A stretch of 64,000 nucleotides of DNA, taken from positions 6,885,501-6,949,500 of the forward strand of contig NZ_CP063374.1 in NCBI RefSeq assembly GCF_015160875.1, given 5' to 3'. Under the pieces are notes generated by a model that made no database searches, had not been told where the DNA came from, and saw nothing but the letters and a program-made list of their open reading frames with translations. This document shows, one piece after another, positions 1 through 8,721 of this stretch. Positions within the stretch are counted from its first letter, which is position 1. Each line of letters opens with the position of its first letter. The translations under genes were made by a program, and so were the position numbers. Origin of the DNA: Streptomyces chromofuscus (lineage in GTDB: Bacteria; Actinomycetota; Actinomycetes; Streptomycetales; Streptomycetaceae).

Positions 1-2651
1 CGGGGCGCCATGGTGGGCGAGATCGGCATACGGCCACGCTGGTCAGTGGTGAGCACGGTCTGGTTGGTCTCGTTGGCGAACACCCAGCAGTCCAGCTCGT
101 CGCCGGTGCGGGGAGGGGTGGAACCGTGCCGGACCGTGAGCATCATCGGGCGGTCGAGGGCCGGGGCCAGGGCGGTGACCTTGTAGCGGCCGCCGGGGCC
201 GGGGCCGACGACCTTCACCCGGACGTCCGTGCCGATCTCCGGGACGGCGGCCTCGTGGTCCGGCCGGACCTCGGCGGGAGAGGAGCTGGGGATTCCGGCG
301 AGGGCAGGGGAGGGGACGGTGTTCGCGAGGGCCTCCGGGAGCGGTGCGGTGTGCAGCACGGTCAGGGTCTGCGTGCTGCGGGTGAGAGCGATGTAGAGCT
401 GGCGCAGGCCGGCCGGACCGCGGGCGGCGATGGTGGCGGGTTCCAGGACCAGGACGTGGTCGTACTCCATGCCCTTGGCCTGTGCGGCGGCCAGCACCGA
501 GACCGCTTCGCGACGGGGGCCGGTGAGGTCGTCGTTCCGGTCCAGGAGGCGGGTGATCTCGTCCAGCCACATGGAGTCGTCGGGGACGATGACGGCGATG
601 GAGCGCAGGTTGTTCCCGTCGTCGCTGGAACCGACGAGGCGCGTCACGTGGGTGATGGTGTCCTCGAGGAGCTTCCACGGCTCGGTCTCCACGGTCCGTA
701 CCGCGTCCTCGCCCACCTCGCGCACCGCCCGCGGGTAGGGCAGACCGGGGGCGACCGCGCGGGCGAGCGGGGCGACGAACTCCATGATCTCCGCGGGTAC
801 GCGGTAACTGGTGGTGAGCTCGGCGACGCGCCAGTCGCCCTGGTCGGACAGGAGCGTGCCGAGGCGCTCCCAGTTCGTGTGGGTGTGCGGACCGGTGGCT
901 TGGGCGAGGTCGCCGAGGACGGTCATCGAGCCTCCGGCCGCGCAGCGGCGGCGCAGGGCGCGTGCCTGCAGGGGAGTGAGGTCCTGGGCCTCGTCGACGA
1001 CGATGTGCCCGTAGCGGGGCGGGACTTCGCCGCTGATGAGGAATTCCAGTTCCTCGAGGCAGACGTGGTCGTCGAGGGTCCAGGGCTCGGCATCGGCGGT
1101 GGCGGCGCGGGGCCGGTGCAGTACCGCCTGTTCGTCCTCGTCGAGGATGCCGTCGGCGCAGGACCGGAGCAGGTCGGGGGAGTCGTACAGGCTGCGCAGG
1201 GCCTCCCTGGCGCTCGGGGACGGCCAGATCCTTTCGACGAGCCGTTCCACCCGGCGGTTGCGCTCGAACTCCCTGCGGATGGTGGGCGACTGGCCGCGGC
1301 GCGGAGCGATGTCCGTGAGCTCGCGCAGGAGGAGGTCGACGAGCAGGGTGCGGAAGCGGTCCCGGCGCTGCCGGTACGGGCCGCCGCCGTCCTGGGCGGC
1401 GGTGAGCAGGTCGAGGACCTGGGAGCGCGGGACGCGCAAGGTCGTGCCGGCGGCGGTGACCATGAGGGCGGGCTCGTCACCCTCGAAGGCGGGGGCAGCG
1501 GTTAGGTCGTCGAGGGCCTCGGGGCGGAACTCGCTCTCGACGCGGTTGCGCAGCACGGCCGCCATCCGCTCGTCCGACTTCACCCGGCGCGCCTGCACGG
1601 TGTCGGTGCCAGGCGTGTCGGCGTCCCAGAGACGGGACAGCTGGACGGCGTTGACGTCCCTGGTGCCGAGGGTGGGCAGCACCTGGCCGACATACTCCAG
1701 GAACCGCTGGTGAGGGCCGATGACGAGGATGTCCTGAGCCTTGAAGTGCTCGTTGTTGACCAGCCAGGTGACCCGGTGCAGACCGACCGCGGACTTGCCG
1801 GTTCCCGGGCCACCCTGTACGACGAGAATGTCGGTCGGGGAACCCGTCACCAGGTCCATCTGGTCGCGGCGGATCGTCTCGACGATGTCCCGCATCCGGC
1901 CGCTGCGCGAACGCTGCAGCTCACGCAGCAGCAACTCGTCCGGCTGAAGCGGCTTGCGCCGCCGGACACGCGCCACGTCACCCGGCGTGGGGGCCGGCGG
2001 GCGCCGCCCGGGCCGCGAGCCACCGGGCTCTGCGACCTCTTCCGGGACCAATTCCGGGACCGATTCGGGGGCCGGTGCCGACGGATCGGCCACGTTCGAG
2101 TCCTGCGGCTTTTCCACCTCGCCCCGGTCGTCGGCCGCCGGCCGCGGCTTCGGGATCCGCGTCAGGGCGGGGACGGGATCTCCGGAGACGGAGGGGCGGT
2201 CGAGGGCGGGCCGGGAGACGGCGATCTCGTCGACGTAGCCCTCGACGACACGCCGCGCGCACTGCAGCCGTCGGCGCAGAACCACATCCCCCGGCTTCTC
2301 GGGCAGCACCCTGGTCCATCTGTCGGCCAGCGGGCTGGTCCACAGCAGCACCACCGGGTCCCGCTCCGAGTCCAGCACACTGCGGCGGCCGATGTACCAG
2401 GGGCGGGGCTCCTGTCCCGGCTCCTCCGGAGCGTCGACACGCGCGAAGACCAGCGCCTCGTTGCCGAGTCCCCCATACTCCTCGGCCCGCGCCTCCGCCG
2501 CCTTGCGGACGGCGATGCTGTCCTTGCCGCTCGCCGAGGCCATGGCGGCGGAGCTCCCGCTCATGTCGGCCAGCCGCGCCTCGTAGCAGTCGTACGCGTG
2601 GTCCACGGCCCTCTGCTCGAGGGCGATGACTTCCTCACGTGTGGTGCTCAT
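1..2651 (-). CDS. HelD-like UvrD/Rep superfamily 1 ATPase (C-terminus beyond window)
   Basis: An ATP-dependent superfamily 1 motor of the HelD type, which in Gram-positive bacteria acts on stalled RNA polymerase. The frame runs from ATG at 2651 to the window edge with no stop, at least 883 codons. An N-terminal charged helical part (about 1-60) would be the coiled coil that inserts into RNA polymerase. A proline-rich linker lies around 160-230. Walker A GGPGTGKS is at 280-287 and the motif II VDEAQD at 552-557. Motif VI-like IALTRS ends the helicase core near residue 765. About 100 further residues follow, a beta-rich tail longer than usual for the family. It stands alone, with a promoter-like sequence and an inverted repeat upstream. 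The family call is firm. Whether it recycles RNA polymerase (HelD/HelR) or is a DNA helicase cannot be told from sequence alone. Confidence 0.85.
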   Translation of the reverse strand, partial: MSTTREEVIALEQRAVDHAYDCYEARLADMSGSSAAMASASGKDSIAVRKAAEARAEEYGGLGNEALVFARVDAPEEPGQEPRPWYIGRRSVLDSERDPVVLLWTSPLADRWTRVLPEKPGDVVLRRRLQCARRVVEGYVDEIAVSRPALDRPSVSGDPVPALTRIPKPRPAADDRGEVEKPQDSNVADPSAPAPESVPELVPEEVAEPGGSRPGRRPPAPTPGDVARVRRRKPLQPDELLLRELQRSRSGRMRDIVETIRRDQMDLVTGSPTDILVVQGGPGTGKSAVGLHRVTWLVNNEHFKAQDILVIGPHQRFLEYVGQVLPTLGTRDVNAVQLSRLWDADTPGTDTVQARRVKSDERMAAVLRNRVESEFRPEALDDLTAAPAFEGDEPALMVTAAGTTLRVPRSQVLDLLTAAQDGGGPYRQRRDRFRTLLVDLLLRELTDIAPRRGQSPTIRREFERNRRVERLVERIWPSPSAREALRSLYDSPDLLRSCADGILDEDEQAVLHRPRAATADAEPWTLDDHVCLEELEFLISGEVPPRYGHIVVDEAQDLTPLQARALRRRCAAGGSMTVLGDLAQATGPHTHTNWERLGTLLSDQGDWRVAELTTSYRVPAEIMEFVAPLARAVAPGLPYPRAVREVGEDAVRTVETEPWKLLEDTITHVTRLVGSSDDGNNLRSIAVIVPDDSMWLDEITRLLDRNDDLTGPRREAVSVLAAAQAKGMEYDHVLVLEPATIAARGPAGLRQLYIALTRSTQTLTVLHTAPLPEALANTVPSPALAGIPSSSPAEVRPDHEAAVPEIGTDVRVKVVGPGPGGRYKVTALAPALDRPMMLTVRHGSTPPRTGDELDCWVFANETNQTVLTTDQRGRMPISPTMAP

Positions 2652-2685
2652 GTACGTCCTTCCCCACGGTGCTCCCCGGCACCGC

Positions 2686-2704
2686 TACGGGCGATACGCC
2701 CGTA
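2686..2704. promoter_or_regulatory. Perfect 8-bp inverted repeat upstream of the HelD-like gene
   Basis: TACGGGCG-ATA-CGCCCGTA is a perfect palindrome with a 3-base centre. It starts 35 bases upstream of the ATG at 2651, just where the transcript from the -10 at 2714-2719 would begin. That position suits a repressor operator. No regulator is identified. Confidence 0.4.
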
Positions 2705-2713
2705 CCCAGTGGA

Positions 2714-2742
2714 AACATTCATCAGAAACGCTTCGCTGACAA
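2714..2742 (-). promoter_or_regulatory. Candidate promoter of the HelD-like gene
   Basis: On the minus strand TTGTCA (2737-2742) is separated by 17 bases from AATGTT (2714-2719). The spacing is ideal but the -10 is poor, so this is a weak prediction. Confidence 0.25.
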
Positions 2743-2951
2743 GGCATCAGCCCCGTCCAATCCCTCAGCTCGCGAAGCGGCAGGGATGGTCCGTCGGGTA
2801 TGAGGACAGAAGCCGGGACATTATCGGCTCCTTCGGCACCCGATCCCTGTCGCGGCCGGAGCAGCCGACCGACTCGGCCGGCACGACACCGAGAGCGTGC
2901 TCATCCGCCACGGACGCAACCTGAGACCCGCGCCAGGGGCGGGGGCTTGAG

Positions 2952-3050
2952 AATCCGGTCCCAGTGCGGGAAGCCCGCGGGCAACTTCCGCCACGGGAGA
3001 CCGGAGGCGGCGACGAAGGGGACCCAGTCGGTGAAGGCGGACGCGGCCGT
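2952..3050 (-). pseudogene. IS4/IS5-type transposase N-terminal remnant
   Basis: A stretch of about 33 codons on the minus strand reads AFTDWVPFVAASGLPWRKLP and then a FPHW segment. This resembles the 'G-x-x-W-R-x-L-P-x-x-F-x-x-W' signature near the N-terminus of IS4/IS5-superfamily transposases. The frame has no proper start, no DDE domain follows, and inverted repeats are not visible. The remaining part of 2743-3193, between the HelD-like and EcsC genes, shows no other gene. Confidence 0.45.
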
Positions 3051-3193
3051 GGCGCGGTCACGTGTAATTGCGGCGGGGCGTGGCGTGACAAGGTCAGGCG
3101 GCGACGAGCACGGGAAGTGCCGGAAGTCCGCGCGCTGTTCCTCCATGCGCGGCGACGAACGGCGAGCGCTCGTCCACCTGGTTCGCTTCTTCG

Positions 3194-3928
3194 TTACTCC
3201 GGCTCGTCGCCTCCCTGCAAAGCGCCGTCACGCAAGGCCCTGTCCGCCGCCCGTCCGATGAGAGCGGTCGCTCCCGCGTCCACCGCTCCTCCGACCACGC
3301 CTCCCAGGATCGGGATCGCCTTGGCGAGCGTGATCGCGGCACGCTTCGTTCCGAACTTCGCGACGAGGTGGAAGCCGACCAGCTTGTTGATCTTGTGGAT
3401 GATCGCCATCGGCAGCTTCTTGATCATTTGCTCACCGATCTTCTGGCCGACCTTCACCCCAAGGGCAGCCACCGCGCTCTGTGCGCTCATCCCGATTCCG
3501 AGCATCATCACGACGCTCCGCACGTAAGGGTCGCGGACGTCCCACCCCCGGAGGTGCGCGATGGCACCGGCCATCCGCAGGTTGATGGCGAGGGACGCGG
3601 CCACGTTCGCCGGGATGGTCACGCCGGCGGTGACCAGACCCCCAAGCCCGGTGATGAAGCCCTGAGTGCCGGCCGCGGCGACGGATTCCTTGATGAGGCG
3701 GGCCACGACTGCGTCGATGTCGTCCTTCATGTCCTGCGGGGAGCGGCGCTCTTCGTCCTCAGGCGCCCTGTAGTCAGCGCCCTGTCGGCGCGCGAGGCGG
3801 TCCTCGGCCCAGGTCGCCGACCCGGTGACCGGCCCTACGCCGTGGACTATGACCTTCTCTGCGAGACCGGCGATCCACTGCCCGGTCTTCTCGACCGCGC
3901 CCTCGTCAGGAGTCTTTTCGTCAGTCAT
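3194..3928 (-). CDS. EcsC family protein
   Basis: A 244-residue protein of the EcsC family, named after Bacillus subtilis EcsC, whose biochemical role is unresolved. Visible hallmarks are the N-terminal segment with W-A-E-D-R, the central GFITGLGGL and IPANVAASLAINLRM stretches, and glycine/alanine-rich hydrophobic helices at about 85-125, 150-175 and 205-235 that suggest membrane association. The ATG at 3928 has an excellent ribosome binding site (AAAGGGGA) 7 bases upstream. The open frame extends further upstream to 4369, but that part is arginine/serine-rich shadow sequence. It appears to be a single-gene unit between two helicase genes. Confidence 0.8.
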   Translation of the reverse strand: MTDEKTPDEGAVEKTGQWIAGLAEKVIVHGVGPVTGSATWAEDRLARRQGADYRAPEDEERRSPQDMKDDIDAVVARLIKESVAAAGTQGFITGLGGLVTAGVTIPANVAASLAINLRMAGAIAHLRGWDVRDPYVRSVVMMLGIGMSAQSAVAALGVKVGQKIGEQMIKKLPMAIIHKINKLVGFHLVAKFGTKRAAITLAKAIPILGGVVGGAVDAGATALIGRAADRALRDGALQGGDEPE

Positions 3929-4184
3929 TACGCGTCCCCTTTCGTGAGCACCCCGCCCAAGGGGCACCCCGCACCGTTGCGGGCAGGAGAAGGGACCCGG
4001 TGCAGGCCTCTCGGGCCTGGCTGCGGACGGCCGAAGCCACCCCCCTTCGCTACCGCCCGTCCACCCCTCGCGTCGCGACGTTCGCCGTCGCGCCGCCCTC
4101 AGCGAGCTGAAGCGGTCACACTTTCCCATGAGAGTGAAAGCGTCGTCAAACTGCTGTACAGAACTGGCGGAAGCTCGCCGACGG

Positions 4185-6326
4185 CTACCCTGCCCCGCAG
4201 CCGGCCTCCACCAGGAACGGGCTCGGCTGCCCGGTCCACGAGACGTACAGGCCGTCCCGGGCCCGGGTGCAGGCGACGAACAGCAGGCAGCGTTCCGCGG
4301 CGAGGTCGGCCTCGTGCTGGAGCCGGTCGGCCTCCTCCGGGGTGATGGCCGAAGGGTTCGGCAGGGCACGGTCGTTGACGCCGACGACGGCGGTGTAGCG
4401 GTACTCGAGCCCCTTGAAGGTGTGCATGGTGCCCACGTTGACCGCGTCGTCGGTGCGGGCGACTCCCGCGCGGACCCGGCTGGCGGGGACCCCGGCCGCG
4501 ATCAGACGCTCCTTGGCCTTCTCGCAGGTCTTGTTGAACCGCGCGCAGATCCCGATCTCCCCGTACGCGGCACCGCCGCCCACCCACTCACGCACCTGCT
4601 CGACCAAGGCCTCGAGTTCGTCCTCCTCCGTCTCCGCCGCGTGGACGCGCGGCCCGGAACCGTGCAGGGCCGAGCTGTACCCGATCAGGGTGTCGTGCCG
4701 TCCGCTGTCGGCCAGTTCGGCGAAGGGGCGGCCGAGCAGGAGTCCCGTCGCCCAGCTGAGGATCTCCTGGGTGGAGCGGTAGTTCTTGCGCAGCTTGGTC
4801 GAACGGCCGGCGACGCTGATACCGAGGGACTTCAGCGACACCCGGTTGTCGTAGATCCGCTGGTGCGGGTCGCCCGCGACGAACAGGTCGTCGGGGCGCC
4901 GCGGGGCGGCCGCGCGGAGCATCCGCCACTGGGCCGGGTGGAGGTCCTGGGCCTCGTCGATGACGACGTGCCGGTAGCACGGCCCCTGCTCGGTCAGCAG
5001 GTCGGTGGCCTCCACGCAGGTGCCGAGGTAGGTGCGCAGCCCGTCCTCGGTCAGACGCCGGACGAACTCCTCCACGGTCCGCCACACCAGCGGCCGGGCA
5101 GAGACCGGCAGCGCGCTGCCGCGGCCCCGCCGTTCGCAGCGCTCGTACTCCTCCCGACTGCGGATGTCCTGGGCGAGGAGGACGTGCTTGTGCTCCTGGG
5201 CGAGGAACTGCGGGGTGCCGGTGAAGCCGGTGGCTTCCGCGGCTTGTTCCCACCGGGCGGTCTCCTCGTACCCGGTGAGCGGCCGACGGGACGTGTTGAC
5301 CACGCGTCCGGCGAAGGCGTCGACGGTCATGACGTCGACCCGGTCGCGCAGGTCCCGATCGTCGACAAGCAGGGAGAGCCCTTCGTTGAGGGAGTCCACG
5401 AGGGCGTTGGTGAAGGTGGTGAGCAGGATCCGGTCCCCGTCGCGCAGGTGCCGCAGCAGGTGCCGCACCCGGTGGAGGGCGACGACGGACTTCCCGGTAC
5501 CGGGCCCGCCGGTCACCTGCGCGGGGCCGGAGTACGACGGACGATAGGCGACCTTGTGCTGGGCGGGGTGCAGGAAGATCCGCCAGGCGGCGAACGGCTT
5601 GTCGAGGATGTCGCGCAGTTCGTCGGCGTCCGCGACGACGGCGATCCGGGTGCGGGTGTGCGCGATGGCGGTCGCGTAGTCGGAGGTGTCGACGGGCTCC
5701 TGCGAGGCCGCGTCGGCCAACGCCGGCACGACGACCTCCTGCCACGTCTGCTCGACACCCGCGCCGAGGGCCAGGTGTTCCAGCACCTTGTACTGGTCCG
5801 GCGGGAAGAACCGCCCGAAGACGTCGAGCTGTTCCAGGCTGGTCAGCACGCGTGCCTGCGCGAGGGTGGTGGCGTCGATGCCGAGCGCGGCCATCTCCCC
5901 GTCGGAGACCTTCGCGAAGAGCCGCCGCTCCTCGGCGGGCGCGATGCGCTCGTAGGTGGGGGTCAGCTCCTCCAGGGTGGCGATCTCGCGGAGCTCCACG
6001 GCACCGGTGACGGCGTTGATGGTCGCCTTCTGCTTCACCGCCCACTCGGTGGCCTCGTCGTGCGGGCCGACCCGGAGCAGCACGAAGGTGTCCCCCGTCT
6101 CGGGCGCGAGGACCACGCCGCGGTACCCCTGGGTGATCCGGATGGTCCGGATCTGCCGGTCCTTGGCGCCCTTCAAGGATTCCAGCTTCAGGCCCGGGTC
6201 CTTGAAGAGCTGGTCGAGGGTGAGCCGCTCGAACTTCTCCCAGGCGTCGAACACGCCGTTCCTGACGTGCTTCTCGAGCTTCTCCAGCTGCTGACAGAAG
6301 GCTATGTCGAAGGCGAGGTGCGGCAT
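4185..6326 (-). CDS. UvrD/Rep-type superfamily 1 helicase with RelE-like N-terminus
   Basis: A 713-residue superfamily 1A helicase. Walker A GGPGTGKS has its lysine at 279, motif Ia is TTFTNAL, motif II IDEAQD is at 456-461, and motif III is GDPHQRIYD. Motif IV/V lies in NVGTMHTFKGLEY and motif VI in VACTRARD. Residues 1-90 read like a RelE/ParE toxin fold: a helix pair followed by a beta-hairpin with RQIRTIRI and GYRGVV, as seen at the front of some actinobacterial UvrD-like proteins. Residues 90-250 are a helical linker. The gene is monocistronic, and the ATG at 6326 lacks a strong ribosome binding site. A role in DNA repair or in defence against foreign DNA is possible. The helicase call is secure and the toxin-like fold is an inference. 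Confidence 0.85.
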   Translation of the reverse strand: MPHLAFDIAFCQQLEKLEKHVRNGVFDAWEKFERLTLDQLFKDPGLKLESLKGAKDRQIRTIRITQGYRGVVLAPETGDTFVLLRVGPHDEATEWAVKQKATINAVTGAVELREIATLEELTPTYERIAPAEERRLFAKVSDGEMAALGIDATTLAQARVLTSLEQLDVFGRFFPPDQYKVLEHLALGAGVEQTWQEVVVPALADAASQEPVDTSDYATAIAHTRTRIAVVADADELRDILDKPFAAWRIFLHPAQHKVAYRPSYSGPAQVTGGPGTGKSVVALHRVRHLLRHLRDGDRILLTTFTNALVDSLNEGLSLLVDDRDLRDRVDVMTVDAFAGRVVNTSRRPLTGYEETARWEQAAEATGFTGTPQFLAQEHKHVLLAQDIRSREEYERCERRGRGSALPVSARPLVWRTVEEFVRRLTEDGLRTYLGTCVEATDLLTEQGPCYRHVVIDEAQDLHPAQWRMLRAAAPRRPDDLFVAGDPHQRIYDNRVSLKSLGISVAGRSTKLRKNYRSTQEILSWATGLLLGRPFAELADSGRHDTLIGYSSALHGSGPRVHAAETEEDELEALVEQVREWVGGGAAYGEIGICARFNKTCEKAKERLIAAGVPASRVRAGVARTDDAVNVGTMHTFKGLEYRYTAVVGVNDRALPNPSAITPEEADRLQHEADLAAERCLLFVACTRARDGLYVSWTGQPSPFLVEAGCGAG

Positions 6327-6406
6327 GACGGGATTTTAGGCCGCCACGGTGTGGCCGCAGGCCGTTCGGGCTTTCGTTCACCGGCTTTCCGGTCGGACTC
6401 CGCCGG

Positions 6407-7999
6407 TCACTCGCCGTCGAGTTCCCGTCGGAGCATGGCCAGGACCTCCGCGGCTTCGACGGCCACGTCGTGGCTCGGGCCGTGGACGAGCACGACGTCC
6501 TCGTACAGGGCCTCCAGACAGGCCCGGGCCTCCTCCGGGCTGCCCTGGCTGAGCAGCAGCATGCCGATGTCACGGCGCAGCTCCACGGCCGCGTCGCTGA
6601 CGTCGCTCTCGACGGCCCGTTCCACCTCGAGGACGCCCTGCAGCTCCGCCAGCGCCTCGGTCACCTGGCCGAGTTCGCCGCGGCAGCGGGCGGCCTGGGC
6701 GCGACAGTCGCGGGCGGCCTCGTCGGTCGGCCCGTTGATGCGGCCGTACGCCTCGGCCAGCGCCTCGAACTCGGGCAGGGCCGCCCGGTGGTCACCCGCC
6801 AGCTGCCGGCTGACCGCCCGGCGGCGCCGCAGCCGGAGGACGGCCTTGTTCTCGGCGCCCAGGGCCCGCGCCAGCGGCTCGATCATCTCGCCCGCGACCT
6901 CGGCGGCCTGCGTGTAGCGCTCCTCCTCCATGAGGGCGATGTAGTGCTCGTCGACCTCCCGCAGCTGGGCCCGCAGCAGCTCCCGCTCGGGCGGCGAGAC
7001 CACGTACTCGGCGACCTGGCCGGGCGCCGCCGTGTCCGGGGCGACCCGGGGGCGGCTCTCGACCCGGGCGCGGGGCGCGTAGGGGCGGCGGTAGAGCCCG
7101 GTCGGGTCCGGCGCCCCGGGCGGCCCGGCCTCCCCGAGGGCGGAGGACTCTCCGGGGGCCGGCAGGAATGGCATCAGCCGCTCGTACACCTCCTGCACGT
7201 CCACCGGCCGACTCTCCGGTGTCTTGCGGAGCAGGTGCAGGACCAGCGCCTCCAGCTCCTCCGGCACGTCGGCGCGCAGACGCCGCAGCGGGGTGGGCGC
7301 GGCCCGGACGTGCCGGTCCATCAGCTCGAAGTCGCTGCGCGCGCTGAACAGCGGTTTGCCGCAGAGGAGCTCGTGGAGCACGCAACCGAGGGCGTAGAGG
7401 TCGGTGCGCGGGGTGACCCGGGTGCCGCGCACCTGCTCGGGCGACATGTACTGGTGCGTGCCGATGGGCCGACCGGATGCCGTCAGCCTGGTGACGTCGG
7501 TCTGCAGGATCGCCGCGACGCCGAAGTCGAGGACCTTCACCGTGCCGTCCCGCGCGACCAGGATGTTGGACGGCTTGAGGTCGCGGTGCACCACGGGCAC
7601 GTCGTGCGCGTACGACAGCACGGTGGCGACCTGTGCGGCGACCGCCACCGCCCAGCTGACCGGCAGGGGCCGCTCCTCGTGCACGTACCGGGTGAGGGGG
7701 ACGCCCTCCACCAGCTCCATGACGAGGAACAGGTGCTCGTAGGTGCTGTCGAGGACGGCGTCGTACACCTGCGGCACGCCCGGGTGCTGGATGCGGGCGG
7801 TGATCCGTGCCTCGCGGCGGAAGCACCGCTCCAGCTCCTCGGCCAGTTGGGGCGTGGCGGCGACGGCCTGCGGCCGGATCCGCTTCACGGCGACGGGCCG
7901 GTCAAGGACCGCGTCGTAGCCCCGCCACACGTCGCCCATACCGCCGTTGCCGAGCTGCTCCAGCAGCTCGTAGCGGCCCGCGATCGGTCTGTCCGGCAC
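6407..7999 (-). CDS. Serine/threonine protein kinase with helical repeat C-terminus
   Basis: A 530-residue Hanks-type kinase. The glycine loop GNGGMG is at 17-22, the catalytic lysine K39 lies in VAVK, and HRDLKPSN starts at 138. DFG is at 158-160, and the activation segment continues with GTHQYMSPEQ. The kinase domain ends near 275. Instead of a transmembrane segment and PASTA repeats it carries a proline-rich linker and, from about 355 to 525, alpha-helical repeats with alternating Ala/Leu/Tyr typical of tetratricopeptide arrays. It is therefore probably cytosolic, with the repeats binding a partner or sensing a signal. No substrate is evident. The nearby HATPase and XRE genes may belong to the same signalling neighbourhood but are not in an operon with it. 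Confidence 0.9.
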   Translation of the reverse strand: MPDRPIAGRYELLEQLGNGGMGDVWRGYDAVLDRPVAVKRIRPQAVAATPQLAEELERCFRREARITARIQHPGVPQVYDAVLDSTYEHLFLVMELVEGVPLTRYVHEERPLPVSWAVAVAAQVATVLSYAHDVPVVHRDLKPSNILVARDGTVKVLDFGVAAILQTDVTRLTASGRPIGTHQYMSPEQVRGTRVTPRTDLYALGCVLHELLCGKPLFSARSDFELMDRHVRAAPTPLRRLRADVPEELEALVLHLLRKTPESRPVDVQEVYERLMPFLPAPGESSALGEAGPPGAPDPTGLYRRPYAPRARVESRPRVAPDTAAPGQVAEYVVSPPERELLRAQLREVDEHYIALMEEERYTQAAEVAGEMIEPLARALGAENKAVLRLRRRRAVSRQLAGDHRAALPEFEALAEAYGRINGPTDEAARDCRAQAARCRGELGQVTEALAELQGVLEVERAVESDVSDAAVELRRDIGMLLLSQGSPEEARACLEALYEDVVLVHGPSHDVAVEAAEVLAMLRRELDGE

Positions 8000-8101
8000 C
8001 TGTCCCCGCCCCGCGTCCTGCGCTCGCGCTCGCTCGTCCCCCGAGCCCCGTTGGTTCGCGGCCAGTTTCCCCGGAAAGGGATCAGTGCGTCCAGCCTGGT
8101 C

Positions 8102-8593
8102 CTACGAGGGAGCGGCGGACGAGGCGTATCGCGCCACCGTGTACTCGGCCCAGACCGTCTTGCCGGGGCCGTCCGGACGCGATTCGCAACCCCAGCGATC
8201 CGCGAGGGCTTCGACCAGGAGCAGACCGCGTCCGCCGGTATGGGCGTGCCCGGTGGCGGGTTCGGCAGCGGGCGCGGGGAGTCTGTCGCCTCGCGTGTCG
8301 GTGACCTCCACGCGGACGGTGAGGGATGCGGCGGCAGGCGCGGAGAGGGCGAGGAGGTGGACGCGGAAGTCGCGGCCGGCCACGTGGCCGTGGGTGACGG
8401 CGTTGGTGGCGAGCTCGGAGACGAGCAGGCTCAGCACGTCGTGGTCGTCACTGCCGTAGGGCACGCCCCAGGAGTCGAGCCGTTCGGAGCAGAGCCGACG
8501 GGCCAGCCGCGCGCCGCGTGGGGTGGAGCTGAAGCGGAGGGTGAAGCAGGCGTGGGCGGGGGTCGCCGGTGCGGGTTGTTCTGTGTGATTCAC
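8102..8593 (-). CDS. HATPase-domain ATP-binding regulator (anti-sigma-factor/RsbW-like)
   Basis: A 163-residue single-domain GHKL ATPase of the kind abundant in Streptomyces. The N box is LLVSELATNAVTHG at about 56-69, followed by the G1 box VEVTDTRGD and a G2 box HTGGRGLLLVEALAD. The C-terminus carries TVWAEY. Related proteins are serine kinases or anti-sigma factors of the SpoIIAB/RsbW type, or solitary regulators. It is transcribed away from the XRE gene, and the 128-base gap between them must hold both promoters. The target is unknown. Confidence 0.85.
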   Translation of the reverse strand: MNHTEQPAPATPAHACFTLRFSSTPRGARLARRLCSERLDSWGVPYGSDDHDVLSLLVSELATNAVTHGHVAGRDFRVHLLALSAPAAASLTVRVEVTDTRGDRLPAPAAEPATGHAHTGGRGLLLVEALADRWGCESRPDGPGKTVWAEYTVARYASSAAPS

Positions 8594-8721
8594 GTACGCA
8601 GCGTCCCGGGCCGTGGCATAGCGTGACCAGCGGTGACGCGCGGACGCGGTGGGGAGTACCTGAGGGCGCTCCCCGTGTACTTGGCGGTACGGCTACGTGC
8701 GCGACGGCGAAAGTGGGGTGT

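Noticed and set aside
126..1505. Plus-strand frames at the left edge
   Set aside because: They oppose the HelD-like gene, whose minus-strand frame carries Walker A and DEAQD. The plus-strand products show no domain.
2901..3146. An intact small gene on the minus strand
   Set aside because: Only its middle 33 codons resemble a transposase, and the two ends are unrelated low-quality sequence. It was kept as a remnant only.
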